The notes under the pieces were generated by a model. The model did no database searches. It worked only from the letters and a program-made list of their open reading frames with translations, and was not told the origin of the DNA. From Paracoccaceae bacterium (GTDB taxonomy: Bacteria; Pseudomonadota; Alphaproteobacteria; Rhodobacterales; Rhodobacteraceae), in the NCBI GenBank assembly GCA_024742575.1, contig JANSYF010000007.1, positions 1-64,000 on the forward strand: a stretch of DNA of 64,000 bases, given 5' to 3'. The translations under genes and the position numbers were made by a program. Positions 26,614 to 36,548 of the stretch are shown one piece after another; the stretch's first letter is position 1; the number at the start of each line of letters is the position of its first letter.

Positions 26614-27660
26614 TCAGGACACGCTGATGCGTGGGTTAAGATAAACGTAGCCGATGTCGGATATGAGCTGAGTGATCAGCACCACAAAGACCGAGACGAC
26701 GGACACGCCAAGCAGCAATTCGATGTCGTTGTTCCCCGCAGCCTGCACCAGCGTCCAGCCAAAGCCTTTGTAGTTGAACAGGGTTTCTACGATCACAACG
26801 CCGTTCAGAAGCCATGGGAATTGTAGCATGATCACTGTGAACGGGGCGATCAAAGCGTTGCGCAGCGCATGTTTCATGACGATGTTGGGAAAACTCACCC
26901 CCTTCAATCGGGCGGTGCGGATGTATTGCGCGGTCATCACCTCGGCCATGGATGCGCGGGTCATGCGCGCGATATAGCCCATGCCATACAGCGCGATCGT
27001 TATCACGGGCAGGGCGAAGTTTTCAAAGTTGGCCGACTCCATTGCGCTGGTTGCGGTGCCTTTGAACCACTTAAGCCCGGCGGCAGAGGACGCGAAAATC
27101 GCAATCAGGATAACCCCGGACACGTATTCCGGCGTGGCGGTGGTGGTGATCGCAATCGTCGACAATCCGCGGTCGGTTTTTGAACCCTCTCGCATCCCTG
27201 CCAACACGCCCAGAATAAGCGCCGAAGGCACCATGACGACCATCACCCAGAACATTAGTTTGCCCGTCAAACCCAATCGGGTTGAGATGATGCTGCCCAC
27301 TTCGTCCTTAAAGACCGTCGAAAAACCCCAATTACCCTGCAAGATCCCGCAGAAGTTCGGCGCTTCTTCCGGTGACGTGCCGGGTCTGATGCAGCGCCCC
27401 TGTATGGTTCCGTCCGCGTTTTCATGCCGGTAAGACGGCAAGACGCCCAGCCATTCGCCATATTTCACAAACATCGGTTGGAGATAGCCGTTCTTTTCCA
27501 GATAGCTGGTGACTTCGGCGTCACTCATCCGAAAATTGCCTTGCGTCTTCGCAAGCTTTTCGAGGTTCGGATAGAGATTGGTCAATGTGAAAACGAGGAA
27601 CGTCAGGCACAGACCCGTAAGGATCATGATGACAAGCCGCCTCAGTATGAAAAGTCCCAT
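26614..27660 (-). CDS. Peptide-type ABC transporter permease (DppB-like)
   Basis: 348 residues. The start MGLFILRRLVIMILTG gives the standard first helix of DppB/OppB proteins. A periplasmic domain with two Cys (about residues 90 and 104, RCIRPG and NFCGIL) precedes the membrane core. The cytoplasmic coupling loop TAQYIRTARLKGVSFPNIVMKHALRNAL is the EAA motif that contacts the ATPases. It is the first permease gene of the operon, 116 nt below the binding-protein gene and beyond a terminator-like hairpin. Confidence 0.9.
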   Translation of the reverse strand: MGLFILRRLVIMILTGLCLTFLVFTLTNLYPNLEKLAKTQGNFRMSDAEVTSYLEKNGYLQPMFVKYGEWLGVLPSYRHENADGTIQGRCIRPGTSPEEAPNFCGILQGNWGFSTVFKDEVGSIISTRLGLTGKLMFWVMVVMVPSALILGVLAGMREGSKTDRGLSTIAITTTATPEYVSGVILIAIFASSAAGLKWFKGTATSAMESANFENFALPVITIALYGMGYIARMTRASMAEVMTAQYIRTARLKGVSFPNIVMKHALRNALIAPFTVIMLQFPWLLNGVVIVETLFNYKGFGWTLVQAAGNNDIELLLGVSVVSVFVVLITQLISDIGYVYLNPRISVS

Positions 27661-27738
27661 GAATCACCCTGTTGGTGGACGGCGCATCGTCTCACCCGGT
27701 TTTTTTATGCTTTAAGCGTCTCGTCCCGTAGGACGAAA

Positions 27739-27764
27739 AAACCGCGCCCGGTGGGGCGCGGTTT
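27739..27764 (-). terminator. Intra-operon terminator-like hairpin after the binding-protein gene
   Basis: AAACCGCGCCC/GGGCGCGGTTT with a 4-nt loop is followed on the minus strand by a T run. Placed after the substrate-binding gene, it should lower expression of the permeases relative to the binding protein, a common arrangement. Confidence 0.85.
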
Positions 27765-27776
27765 GTTTGGTTAAGA

Positions 27777-29447
27777 TCAGGCTTTGAAACCGAACTTGTA
27801 CAGCTGCGGCAAGTCCGCAATGTGCTTTTCAACACCCACCAAATTGTCGCGATGGTGGCGGATCGCGGTGCGCCAATACGGCTGAATGGTCACACCTTCG
27901 TCGATCATGATTGCCTGCAGCTTACCCATGACTTCACGACGGGCATCCACATCGGCCAGCGAATTCGCTTCGGAAAGAAGCGCGTCGAACTCTTCGTTGG
28001 CAAAGCCAGCTTCGTTCCACGCCACACCGGAACGGTACGCGAGGCCCAGAACCTGTGTGCCCAGCGGGCGATGGTTCCAGTTGGTCGATGAGAACGCGTA
28101 TTTCGTCCAGTCGTTCCAGAAGGTCGAACCCGGCAGAACAGTGTGCTTGGCCTTGATACCAGCGTCGTTCAACTGAGCCACGACAGCTGCGGTCGTGTTA
28201 CGGCGCCAGTCGTCGTCAATGGATTGAACTTCGTGTTCGAAGTCGCCCATTCCTGCCTCGTCCATGAGCGCCTTCGCCTTGGCTGGATCAAACGGAATAC
28301 GCGCAACGCTTGCATCGTGTTCCGGGTGCATCGGGCCGACGTGACAGTTGTCTGCGTGGACACCATATCCCGCCATGCCAAGTTCGAGACAAACGTTGTT
28401 GTCAACGGCCATCGCAAGCGCTTGGCGCACACGTTTGTCGCCGTAAATCTTGTTGCCGTTGTCATCTTCCGCCAATTGGTTCGGACGAATGACAATGGTA
28501 AAGCCTGACGGGATTTCCGACCGTGTCAGGCCGATCGCATCGAACACGTCTACGAATTCGCCTACCGATTCCCAGTTCATGTCGATTTCTTCGGACTCGT
28601 AAGCCGAAAGGAAGGCAGCAGGGTCGGTGCCGTAGTCGATAAATTCAATACGGTCGATATACCCACCTTTGCCAGCAGAGTACCCCCACCAATCAAAGCC
28701 TTCGTTGCGTACAAGTACGCCCTTCACACCCACTTCGTGGCTTTCAGGAAGCATGAAGCCTGTGCCGATTGGGTTGCTCAGCATGTCGTTCGGGTCAAAG
28801 CTGGAATGTACGATGGCGCCTGGGTAGTCGGCCATACCTGGAATCAGCGTGATATCCGGAACCGATGCCTTGAGTAGAACAGTATGGCTGTCCACGACGG
28901 TGATGGCACCGTCGGCGGCCTTGCCTGTGCTCTCATCGATGAGTGATGCCATCCGTGCGGCCATCGAGTTGCCTTCAACTTCGGTGTCGCACCAGCCAGC
29001 GATGTTGCGCGCAACGTCTTCGGCCGTGAAATCGTCGCCGTTGTTCCACTTTACGCCCTGACGGACCTTCAGAGTGTATTCGGTCGCGTCGTCATTGGCT
29101 TCCCAGCTTTCCAGCAGCATTGGGGCGAACGACCCGTCGTTATTGTATTCAACAAGGTATTCGAGCCAGCCAGCCGTGAAGGTAGCGATCTGGGTCCAAT
29201 CATAGGTGCGCGGGTCTTTCAGTGCGCGGACTTCCATTTGGTAACGGATGGTGCCGCCTTGCTGGGCATGTGCAGCGGCGTGCGCCGGTTGCGTCAGGCC
29301 ACCCAGCGCATAGGCAGCGGTAGCCGTCAGGCCAAGCGCTGTTGTACGCGTAAGGAACTCGCGGCGATCCATATGACCGTCCTTGAATTCGCGCGCATAC
29401 ATTTCGGCTGACGGATGCAGCCGATCATTCGGAGTGGTGTGCGTCAT
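27777..29447 (-). CDS. ABC transporter substrate-binding protein (peptide family 5), Tat-exported
   Basis: 556 residues. A long N-region precedes a twin-arginine motif DRREFLT (Arg28-Arg29) and a hydrophobic stretch ending AHAAAHA, so it is exported folded by Tat. The mature part is a family-5 extracellular solute-binding protein ([22 protein letters not shown], and [11 protein letters not shown]). It would deliver peptides or related solutes to the two permeases downstream. The Tat route is less common than Sec for this family and may indicate cofactor or early folding. Confidence 0.88.
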   Translation of the reverse strand: MTHTTPNDRLHPSAEMYAREFKDGHMDRREFLTRTTALGLTATAAYALGGLTQPAHAAAHAQQGGTIRYQMEVRALKDPRTYDWTQIATFTAGWLEYLVEYNNDGSFAPMLLESWEANDDATEYTLKVRQGVKWNNGDDFTAEDVARNIAGWCDTEVEGNSMAARMASLIDESTGKAADGAITVVDSHTVLLKASVPDITLIPGMADYPGAIVHSSFDPNDMLSNPIGTGFMLPESHEVGVKGVLVRNEGFDWWGYSAGKGGYIDRIEFIDYGTDPAAFLSAYESEEIDMNWESVGEFVDVFDAIGLTRSEIPSGFTIVIRPNQLAEDDNGNKIYGDKRVRQALAMAVDNNVCLELGMAGYGVHADNCHVGPMHPEHDASVARIPFDPAKAKALMDEAGMGDFEHEVQSIDDDWRRNTTAAVVAQLNDAGIKAKHTVLPGSTFWNDWTKYAFSSTNWNHRPLGTQVLGLAYRSGVAWNEAGFANEEFDALLSEANSLADVDARREVMGKLQAIMIDEGVTIQPYWRTAIRHHRDNLVGVEKHIADLPQLYKFGFKA

Positions 29448-29533
29448 CTGTTTCTCCCTGTGACACGTTTATTGTCGAGCGACGTGGATTTCGTCATTTG
29501 TTGCATCGGATCCACGGGCTTCATTATTTTGAC

Positions 29534-29565
29534 ATCATAGCGCCCGATCATTGGGCGCTCGTCAA
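29534..29565 (-). promoter_or_regulatory. Promoter with a dyad-filled 20-bp spacer (MerR-like layout)
   Basis: On the minus strand, TTGACG (29560-29565) and TATGAT (29534-29539) are separated by 20 nt. A perfect 7-bp inverted repeat (AGCGCCC/GGGCGCT, 29539-29559) fills the spacer. An over-long spacer with a central dyad is the hallmark of promoters activated by MerR-type regulators. A second perfect repeat, AGACGT/ACGTCT (29576-29591), lies just upstream. Transcription would start about 80 nt before the binding-protein gene. Confidence 0.5.
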
Positions 29566-29661
29566 TCGTCAGATTAGACGTTTTGACGTCTGATTGCGAC
29601 ACCTCCATTGTCAATATGCGACATTTCACAGCGGGCAAGGAATTCTCGGCTTATTTTTTGG

Positions 29662-30558
29662 CTAGAGTTCCGTTGCGTCAACATGGTGCCAGTTGCCCAT
29701 TCTGGCGCGAAACCAGGTCCGTTGCCGTTTGGCGAATTGCCGTGTGAGAATGGTGGATCGTTCGCGTGCCGTGTTCAGCGTCATCGACCCGTCAATCACC
29801 GCCATCAGTTCGGCAGCCCCAATAGCCTTGGCCGACGGCAAGTCGGATGACCATGTCGAGCGGTTTGCGCGGGCCTCATCCATTGCGCCGGTTGCAAGCA
29901 TTTGGTCGAACCGCGCTTCGATCCTTGGGGTCAGCCATTCCTTCGCTGCCATGACAACAAGCGGCGTGGCGGCGCTTAGTGGTAAGCGGGCAGGGGCGGT
30001 GTCATCCTGCCAGTCCGACAGACCCTTTCCCGTGCTTTTTAAAACCTCCCATGCGCGCTGAACCCGCATCGGGTTCGCGATGTCGATCCGCTCGCGGGTC
30101 TTTGCGTCCAACTCTTCGACCAGCGCTGCATGGCCTTCCGTGTCAATCCGGGACATCGCCGTGCGTCGAACGTCGTCTGGGGTTTCGGGAATTTGCGCAA
30201 GGCCTTCGGTAAGGGCGGTGAAATACAAGCCTGTTCCGCCGACAATAATGGGGCGTATGTCCGGCGTGAGGTAAGATTCCAGATCACGCAACCAGTCGCC
30301 TACGGAATATGCAACGTCGCCCGCAACGTGCCCATACAGCGCATGCGGTGCGCGTGTTTCGTCCGCCTCGGATGGGCGTGCTGTCAGGATGCGCCAATCC
30401 GAATACACCTGGATCGCGTCTGCATTGACGATCACACCGCCTTGTGCCTCGGCGATGCGCAGCGCCAGCTCAGATTTCCCGCTTGCTGTCGGGCCTGCGA
30501 TCAAGACGGGTTTCTTGGGGTCTATTTGGGCGATCCAGTCCGAAACGCTGTGCGGCAC
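29662..30558 (-). CDS. miaA: tRNA dimethylallyltransferase
   Basis: Transfers a dimethylallyl group to A37 of tRNAs reading UNN codons. 298 residues with Walker A GPTASGKS at 22-29 and the substrate-binding VNADAIQVY near 38. GGTGLYFTAL and ANPMRVQRAWEVL are family landmarks. Length is normal. It is transcribed away from pyrH, with a 130-nt divergent intergenic region between them that must hold both promoters. Confidence 0.93.
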   Translation of the reverse strand: MPHSVSDWIAQIDPKKPVLIAGPTASGKSELALRIAEAQGGVIVNADAIQVYSDWRILTARPSEADETRAPHALYGHVAGDVAYSVGDWLRDLESYLTPDIRPIIVGGTGLYFTALTEGLAQIPETPDDVRRTAMSRIDTEGHAALVEELDAKTRERIDIANPMRVQRAWEVLKSTGKGLSDWQDDTAPARLPLSAATPLVVMAAKEWLTPRIEARFDQMLATGAMDEARANRSTWSSDLPSAKAIGAAELMAVIDGSMTLNTARERSTILTRQFAKRQRTWFRARMGNWHHVDATEL

Positions 30559-30688
30559 GCTTGTTTATCCTTAGTGATTTGCGGCATTTACGGCCAGTTC
30601 GTCGGACAGGGCGACTTCGCCTTGCCCCGAGGCCGGTTTTCCGACAGGTTGCGGGCAACTTTAGACTCTCGTTGAAACGGAGCGCAAC

Positions 30689-31453
30689 ATGGCGGATTCG
30701 CAAACCCCTCATCCGAAATACAAACGCGTAATGCTCAAGATCTCGGGCGAAGCGCTGATGGGGGATCAAGGTTTCGGATTGCACCCCCCAACCGTTCAGC
30801 GCATCGCGCAAGAGGTCAAATCAGTTCACGATCTTGGGGTCGAGATTTGCATGGTCATCGGCGGCGGCAACGTGTTTCGGGGGTTGCAAGGCAGCGCACA
30901 AGGTATGGAGCGCACCACAGCCGACTATATGGGTATGCTTGCCACGGTGATGAACGCACTGGCGATGCAGTCAGCACTGGAAGAACAGGGGGTGTTCACC
31001 CGCGTGATCTCTGCCATCCGCATGGACGAGGTGGCCGAGCCCTATATCCGTCGCCGTGCAGTGCGACACCTTGAGAAAAAGCGAGTGTGCGTTTTCGCTG
31101 GTGGCACGGGGAACCCTTATTTCACAACCGATACCGCCGCGGCATTGCGCGCCAACGAGATGAACTGCGAAGCGATCTTGATGGGCAAGAACGGCGTTGA
31201 CGGGATTTACGACAAAGATCCCCGTACGAACCCTGATGCCAAGCGCTATGATGCTGTGACCTATGACGAAGTGCTGCAAAAGAACCTTAAGGTCATGGAC
31301 GCCTCGGCCATTGCGCTTGCGCGTGACAACAGCCTCCCGATTATTGTGTTTTCGCTGGATGAACCGGGTGGTTTCCGCGGTATCCTTGCTGGTGACGGCA
31401 CCTACACAAAGGTGCATGGCGGGTCGAAAGCTGGGGCGGGCGAGGCGGCTTGA
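30689..31453 (+). CDS. pyrH: UMP kinase
   Basis: Phosphorylates UMP to UDP. 254 residues of the amino-acid-kinase fold: [14 protein letters not shown] near residue 20, IGGGNVFRG, and [12 protein letters not shown] are the family signatures. The C-terminal extension after [11 protein letters not shown] is a little longer than in E. coli. It heads the frr-uppS-cdsA-dxr block. The usual upstream partners rpsB and tsf are not here; miaA lies upstream on the other strand instead. Confidence 0.95.
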   Translation: MADSQTPHPKYKRVMLKISGEALMGDQGFGLHPPTVQRIAQEVKSVHDLGVEICMVIGGGNVFRGLQGSAQGMERTTADYMGMLATVMNALAMQSALEEQGVFTRVISAIRMDEVAEPYIRRRAVRHLEKKRVCVFAGGTGNPYFTTDTAAALRANEMNCEAILMGKNGVDGIYDKDPRTNPDAKRYDAVTYDEVLQKNLKVMDASAIALARDNSLPIIVFSLDEPGGFRGILAGDGTYTKVHGGSKAGAGEAA

Positions 31454-31568
31454 CCAAACCGTCACAGCGCGGCAGGTGAATAAACCACAGTGACGCAAGG
31501 TGCTATACTTTCGGGCACGTGTCGCTTAGAACGCAAAACAAAGCACAAAAACCGCTCTTGAGGGCCAC

Positions 31569-32132
31569 ATGGCAGACGACTTCATTCTCGACACCGACGA
31601 TCTGACGCGCCGTATGGATGGCGCGATGGCGAACCTGCGCACGGAATTCGCCTCTCTGCGCACCGGCCGGGCCAGCGCGTCTATGCTAGAGCCTGTGATG
31701 GTTGACGCATATGGCAGCATGACTCCGATCAATCAGGTTGGCACTGTCAACGTACCGGAACCCCGGATGGTCACGGTCAACGTTTGGGACAAAGGTCTGG
31801 TCGGTAAGGTCGAAAAAGCGATCCGTGAAAGCGGTTTGGGCATCAATCCGCAGCTCAATGGCACAATCATCATGTTGCCGATCCCGGAACTGAACGAGGA
31901 ACGCCGCCGCGAGTTGGGTAAGGTTGCAGGCCAATACGCCGAACACGCGCGCGTTTCGGTGCGCAACGTCCGGCGCGACGGTATGGACCAGATCAAGAAG
32001 GCCAAGTCAGACGGACTGTCAGAGGACGACCAGAAGTTCTGGGAAGCCGAGGTTCAAGAGTTGACCGATAGTTACATTAAGAAGATCGACGCTGCTTTGG
32101 AGACAAAGCAGGAAGAGATCATGCAGGTCTGA
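31569..32132 (+). CDS. frr: Ribosome recycling factor
   Basis: 187 residues, normal length. It has the conserved [27 protein letters not shown] and [19 protein letters not shown] segments of the three-helix domain. It splits post-termination ribosomes with EF-G. It follows pyrH by 115 nt and uppS follows by 26 nt, so it probably shares transcripts with both. Confidence 0.95.
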   Translation: MADDFILDTDDLTRRMDGAMANLRTEFASLRTGRASASMLEPVMVDAYGSMTPINQVGTVNVPEPRMVTVNVWDKGLVGKVEKAIRESGLGINPQLNGTIIMLPIPELNEERRRELGKVAGQYAEHARVSVRNVRRDGMDQIKKAKSDGLSEDDQKFWEAEVQELTDSYIKKIDAALETKQEEIMQV

Positions 32133-32158
32133 GACCGCGCAGGAAGGACCGCGTCCGA

Positions 32159-32884
32159 ATGTCAAAGCCCACAGCTACAGATGACGGCCCGCGCCATGTT
32201 GCGATCATCATGGACGGAAACGGTCGTTGGGCTACCCAGCGGGGCCGACCGCGCCTTTTTGGTCATCAAGCGGGGGCGCGTCGCGTCCGCGAAATTGTTC
32301 AAGCGTGTCCCGATCTTGGGGTGGATTACCTTACGGTTTTTGCGTTCTCGACCGAGAATTGGAAGCGGACTCAGTCTGAAGTAGCTGGGTTGATGAATCT
32401 GTTTCGTCGCTACATCACTCGTGAAGCTAAGTCGCTTAAGGAAAATGATGTGTGCGTCCGATTCATCGGCGACCGCGTGCGGCTTGACAAAAAACTGGTC
32501 TCAATGATGGACGAGCTTGAGGCGCTGACGGCGAATTGCCAATCGGTGAACCTGACGATCGCGATCAACTATGGGGGGCGGGACGAGGTTGCACGCGCCA
32601 CCAAACGGTTAGCGAAAGATGTTGCCACTGGGCGGCTCAATCCTGATGATGTGGATGAAGAAACGCTGCCAAAGTATTTGGATACATGCGTTCTTCCCGA
32701 TCCAGACCTTGTTATTCGTACCAGCGGTGAGGCACGCATTTCGAATTTCCTGCTATGGCAATCAGCATATTCTGAATACGAATTCATCGATACGCTGTGG
32801 CCGGATTTTACGGCCGACGAATTCCGCACTTTGGTCGGTGGCTTTGGAACCCGCGAACGCAGGTTCGGGGCCGTGGTGGCATGA
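32159..32884 (+). CDS. uppS: Undecaprenyl diphosphate synthase (isoprenyl transferase)
   Basis: Condenses isopentenyl units in cis to make the C55 lipid carrier. 241 residues. IIMDGNGRWA near residue 16 holds catalytic Asp19; TVFAFSTENWKR and RTSGEARISNFLLWQ are diagnostic. It supplies carrier lipid for peptidoglycan and polysaccharides, matching its place beside cdsA and dxr. The stop overlaps the cdsA start by 4 nt. Confidence 0.95.
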   Translation: MSKPTATDDGPRHVAIIMDGNGRWATQRGRPRLFGHQAGARRVREIVQACPDLGVDYLTVFAFSTENWKRTQSEVAGLMNLFRRYITREAKSLKENDVCVRFIGDRVRLDKKLVSMMDELEALTANCQSVNLTIAINYGGRDEVARATKRLAKDVATGRLNPDDVDEETLPKYLDTCVLPDPDLVIRTSGEARISNFLLWQSAYSEYEFIDTLWPDFTADEFRTLVGGFGTRERRFGAVVA

Positions 32885-33669
32885 CATCCGGCAAGTGGGA
32901 CGATCTAGCCCCGCGGTTGTTTTCAGCCGTGGCAATGGTTGCCATCGGCGCGCTTGGCGTTTGGCTGGGCGGACTTTGGTTCCACGCGCTGATCGCGATT
33001 GTCGTTGGCCTGATGGTCTGGGAACTGGTGGGCATGTTGGACACCGAACGCAGCAAGAGCCCAATTATCTTGGCGGTGGTCTCTGGTTTGGCATCGATGA
33101 TCGCCATCGAAATTCCTGCATCGTTGGCGCTGCCGTTGCTGATGATGCCGTCAATGCTTGGCCTTGGCCGGATGGAACGGGGCGGTGTGACCTATGCCGT
33201 GTTCACCGCATTTATTCTGTTGGCAGGATACGGCCTGATGAGTCTGCGTGACGATTTTGGCCTGACTTGGATGGTTTGGTTGCTGCTTGTTGTCGTGGTT
33301 ACCGACATCGCTGGATATTTCGCAGGTCGTTTGATCGGTGGCCCCAAGCTTTGGCCGCGCGTTAGCCCTAAAAAAACATGGTCTGGCACTTTGGCTGGTT
33401 GGGCTGGATCGTCGGTTGTCGCGATGCTTTTTGCCGGAGTGACCAGTGCTGGTTTGGGGCTGATTGGGGTGAGTATTGCTGTCAGCATGGCCAGCCAGAT
33501 CGGTGACATTGCCGAAAGCGCCATAAAACGCCGGGCAGGGGTGAAAGACAGCTCGCACCTGATCCCAGGTCATGGTGGTTTGCTTGACCGCTTTGATGGG
33601 ATGCTGGGCGCTGCCTTGTTTATCGTGATAGCGGGCCAGCTTGTCGGATTTCCACCGGGGACCCAATGA
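32881..33669 (+). CDS. cdsA: Phosphatidate cytidylyltransferase
   Basis: Makes CDP-diacylglycerol for phospholipid synthesis. From ATG 32881 (ATGA overlap with uppS) the product is 262 residues with about seven membrane helices. The C-terminal signature SAIKRRAGVKDSSHLIPGHGG and SPKKTWSG are intact. A longer in-frame reading from 32797 lies inside uppS and is not used. dxr overlaps its stop by 4 nt. Confidence 0.94.
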   Translation: MTSGKWDDLAPRLFSAVAMVAIGALGVWLGGLWFHALIAIVVGLMVWELVGMLDTERSKSPIILAVVSGLASMIAIEIPASLALPLLMMPSMLGLGRMERGGVTYAVFTAFILLAGYGLMSLRDDFGLTWMVWLLLVVVVTDIAGYFAGRLIGGPKLWPRVSPKKTWSGTLAGWAGSSVVAMLFAGVTSAGLGLIGVSIAVSMASQIGDIAESAIKRRAGVKDSSHLIPGHGGLLDRFDGMLGAALFIVIAGQLVGFPPGTQ

Positions 33670-34838
33670 GGCGGATCACGATTTTCGGGGCCACAGGCTC
33701 AATCGGGCAGAACACGCTTGATCTGATTGGTCGGGATCGCGATGCGTACCAGGTCGTCGCGTTGACCGGTGATCAGAACATCGCACAGCTTGCTGGCGAC
33801 GCCATCAAATTCAATGCCGAAATTGCGGTCACGGCTGATCCCGCGCGTTTGGACGATTTGCGGGCAGCGCTTTCGGGATCGAATGTTGAAGCTGCTGCTG
33901 GACCTGCAGCCTTGATCGACGCGGCAAGCCGCCCTGCCGATTGGGTCATGTCGTGTATCGTTGGGTCAGCCGGTCTTGCACCCGGGTTGCGCGCCTTGGA
34001 GCAAGGGGCGACCCTTGCGCTTGCCAATAAGGAAAGCATGGTTTGCGCCGGGCAGCTTATGCTGTCGACCGCGAAGGCGCACGGTGCCTCAATCTTGCCA
34101 GTCGACAGCGAACATTCTGCGGTATTTCAAGCGCTGATCGGTGAAGACCTAAGCGCGGTAGAGCGCGTTATTATTACCGCCTCGGGCGGTGCTTTTCGTG
34201 ATTGGCCGCTTGAAGATTTGGCCAATGCGACACCGGAACAGGCGGCGACGCACCCCAATTGGGACATGGGCCAACGGATTACAATCGACAGCGCATCTAT
34301 GTTTAATAAAGCGTTGGAGTTGATTGAAACCAAAGAGTTCTTTCAGATCGATCCTTCGATCATCGAAGCCGTGGTCCATCCTGAATCCATGATCCACGCC
34401 TTGGTGGGGTTTCGCGATGGTGCATTGATGGCACACGTCGGGCCGCCCGATATGCGTCACGCCATCGGGTTCGCGTTGCACTACCCGGATCGCAAGTCGC
34501 TTCCCGTTGAACGCTTGGACTTGGTAAAGCTGGGTCAGCTTACCTTTCGCCCCGCAGACGAAACCCGTTGGCCTGCGCTTCGCCTAGCCCGAGAGGTCAT
34601 GGCGGCAGGTGGATTGTCCGGTGCCGTGTTCAATGCCGCAAAGGAACGCGCACTGGATGGGTTCATCAAAAAGCACATTGGTTTTCAACAGATCGCGGTG
34701 GTCGTGGAAGAGGTATTGTCCAGAGTTTCGGCGCATCCGGGTCATATTGATGCCGCCATCACCCTTGATAACGTCATCAAGCTAGACCATCTCGCTCGGG
34801 TACGGGCATATGAAATCATGAACGAATTAGAGGGTTGA
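33666..34838 (+). CDS. dxr: 1-deoxy-D-xylulose 5-phosphate reductoisomerase
   Basis: Commits carbon to the MEP isoprenoid pathway with NADPH. 390 residues. GATGSIGQNTLDL near the N-terminus is the NADPH loop; NKESMVCAG, PVDSEHSAVFQ (metal ligands) and the SGGAFRDWP flexible loop are conserved, with ALELIETKEFF in the C-terminal part. Placement with uppS links precursor supply to carrier-lipid synthesis. Confidence 0.95.
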   Translation: MRRITIFGATGSIGQNTLDLIGRDRDAYQVVALTGDQNIAQLAGDAIKFNAEIAVTADPARLDDLRAALSGSNVEAAAGPAALIDAASRPADWVMSCIVGSAGLAPGLRALEQGATLALANKESMVCAGQLMLSTAKAHGASILPVDSEHSAVFQALIGEDLSAVERVIITASGGAFRDWPLEDLANATPEQAATHPNWDMGQRITIDSASMFNKALELIETKEFFQIDPSIIEAVVHPESMIHALVGFRDGALMAHVGPPDMRHAIGFALHYPDRKSLPVERLDLVKLGQLTFRPADETRWPALRLAREVMAAGGLSGAVFNAAKERALDGFIKKHIGFQQIAVVVEEVLSRVSAHPGHIDAAITLDNVIKLDHLARVRAYEIMNELEG

Positions 34839-34841
34839 ACT

Positions 34842-36185
34842 TTGGATATTGCAGCGTTGTTGCCGCAGTTTGGTAGTGTGATTTGGACCCTCTTCGCTTT
34901 TGTGGTTGCCTTGTCGATCATCGTCGCCATTCACGAATATGGCCATTACATCGTTGGCCGCTGGTCGGGCATTGATGCGGATGTGTTTTCACTTGGGTTC
35001 GGTCCGGTGCTGTTCTCGCGCGTCGATAAACGCGGCACGAAATGGCAATTCGCGCTTTTGCCACTGGGCGGCTACGTAAAATTCAAAGGTGACAGCAATG
35101 CCTCCGGCGGCAAGGATGACGAGGCAATGTCTGCGCTGTCCGAAGAAGAGCGGCGGCGTACGATGAATGGTGCGCCGCTTTGGGCGCGCGCCGCAACTGT
35201 TGCGGCGGGCCCTGCGTTCAACTTTGCACTGTCGATCCTCATATTTACCGCCATTCTCATGTTGCGCGGCGAAGTTACCGACCCAGTCAAGGTGGGTGAA
35301 TTGCGCGCGGTTCCGGCCCAGAACGAACTTCAGGTGGGCGATATCCTGTTGGGAATTGAAGGCGTGGAATTGCCTGCGTACGGCGAATCCTCAAGCTTCC
35401 AATCGTTCCTTGATGAATTGCCGCAGCAAGAGCATCTGGATTACACCGTTCAACGTGGCGATGACACGTTGGTGGTGCAGGGCCCGTACGTTTATCCGCC
35501 CGTGGCGACACAAATCGTACCGCGCTCGGCGTCTGATGATGCTGGCTTTCAGGCCGGTGACATCATCGTATCCATCGATGGCCAACAGATTTATGCCTTC
35601 GAGCAATTGCGCGAAGCGGTCGAAGGATCAGGCGGCGCGACCCTAAAACTTGAAGTCTGGCGCGATGGCGACATCCGCGTTCTGGAAATGACGCCACGCA
35701 GCACTGATGAGCCCCAGCGCGATGGGACGTTCGAAACCAATTACCGCATCGGGATTGTAGGGGGTATGTTCTTTGAACCCGCCACCGAAATGACAGGACC
35801 ATTCAGCGCGTTTGTTTCGGGTGTTCAGCAAACAGGCCGCATTATTGATGGGTCGCTGTCTGGTCTTTGGTACATGATCACGGGCGCAATTGGCACGTGT
35901 AACCTGTCTGGACCGATCGGAATCGCGGAAACCTCTGGGTCAATGGCGTCGCAAGGGACGACAAACTTTATTTGGTTCATCGCAGTTCTCAGCACGGCTG
36001 TTGGTCTGTTGAACCTTTTTCCGATTCCCGTTCTGGATGGGGGCCATTTGGTGTTTCATGCTTATGAAGCAGTGACCGGACGCCCGCCAAGCGACAACGC
36101 GCTTCGCGTTCTTATGGGGATTGGGCTTACCATGCTGCTGTCTCTGATGTTGTTCGCGCTCTATAACGATCTGTTCTGTCCGTAA
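34842..36185 (+). CDS. rseP: Site-2 protease RseP (M50)
   Basis: An intramembrane zinc protease that cleaves anti-sigma factors and remnant signal peptides. 447 residues with a TTG start three nt after dxr; no better start exists downstream before the first helix. HEYGH at 31-35 holds the zinc ligands and catalytic Glu32. Two PDZ-like regions follow (GDILLGIEGVELPAYG and AGDIIVSIDGQQIYAF). NLFPIPVLDGGHLVF is the LDG motif with the third ligand. It sits upstream of bamA as in many proteobacteria. Confidence 0.93.
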   Translation: MDIAALLPQFGSVIWTLFAFVVALSIIVAIHEYGHYIVGRWSGIDADVFSLGFGPVLFSRVDKRGTKWQFALLPLGGYVKFKGDSNASGGKDDEAMSALSEEERRRTMNGAPLWARAATVAAGPAFNFALSILIFTAILMLRGEVTDPVKVGELRAVPAQNELQVGDILLGIEGVELPAYGESSSFQSFLDELPQQEHLDYTVQRGDDTLVVQGPYVYPPVATQIVPRSASDDAGFQAGDIIVSIDGQQIYAFEQLREAVEGSGGATLKLEVWRDGDIRVLEMTPRSTDEPQRDGTFETNYRIGIVGGMFFEPATEMTGPFSAFVSGVQQTGRIIDGSLSGLWYMITGAIGTCNLSGPIGIAETSGSMASQGTTNFIWFIAVLSTAVGLLNLFPIPVLDGGHLVFHAYEAVTGRPPSDNALRVLMGIGLTMLLSLMLFALYNDLFCP

Positions 36186-36209
36186 GGCCTGCAAAAAACG
36201 GTACGGATT

Positions 36210-36239
36210 CGGGGCGATTTCACAGAATCGCCCCGTTTT
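36210..36239 (+). terminator. Rho-independent terminator after rseP
   Basis: CGGGGCGATT and AATCGCCCCG pair over 10 bp, followed by TTTT. It separates the pyrH-rseP part from the bamA-lpxB part, so the latter needs its own promoter. Confidence 0.85.
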
Positions 36240-36305
36240 GCGCCCGATTGCTGACACATTTCACCAGCATTTAATGCACTGGAACCAAAGCATCCGAGGT
36301 GCGCC

Positions 36306-36464
36306 ATGCAGACCATTCAAGACAGCTACCGGTCTTTTTCCCTTCTGATCTCGATCAACTGGGATCGGATGTTTTACGTGTCCGCAATCGCGGCTTCGCT
36401 GTTTCTGGGCGCTTATCTTGGGACGCTAATGATTGGCGCGATGACACAGCCTGTCGGCTATTGA
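36306..36464 (+). CDS. Small single-pass membrane protein, 52 residues
   Basis: A short frame with GAGGTG 4 nt before ATG 36306. It reads MQTIQDSYRSFSLLISINW, then a hydrophobic helix at about residues 23-46 (YVSAIAASLFLGAYLG), ending MTQPVGY. A longer overlapping frame (65 residues from 36299) has no recognisable structure. It sits alone between the rseP terminator and bamA. Function unknown; its position among envelope-biogenesis genes is suggestive only. Confidence 0.6.
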   Translation: MQTIQDSYRSFSLLISINWDRMFYVSAIAASLFLGAYLGTLMIGAMTQPVGY

Positions 36465-36548
36465 GCAAACCGGCTTCTGCGCTTTTGACAAGCTAAGGCA
36501 ATCTCGGTACTCACATCCTAAAAGGGATGTCTGAGTAGGTTGCCAACA

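Noticed and set aside
29444-29638. 64-codon minus-strand frame upstream of the peptide-binding protein
   Set aside because: Covers the promoter and dyads, has no ribosome-binding site, and is not protein-like.
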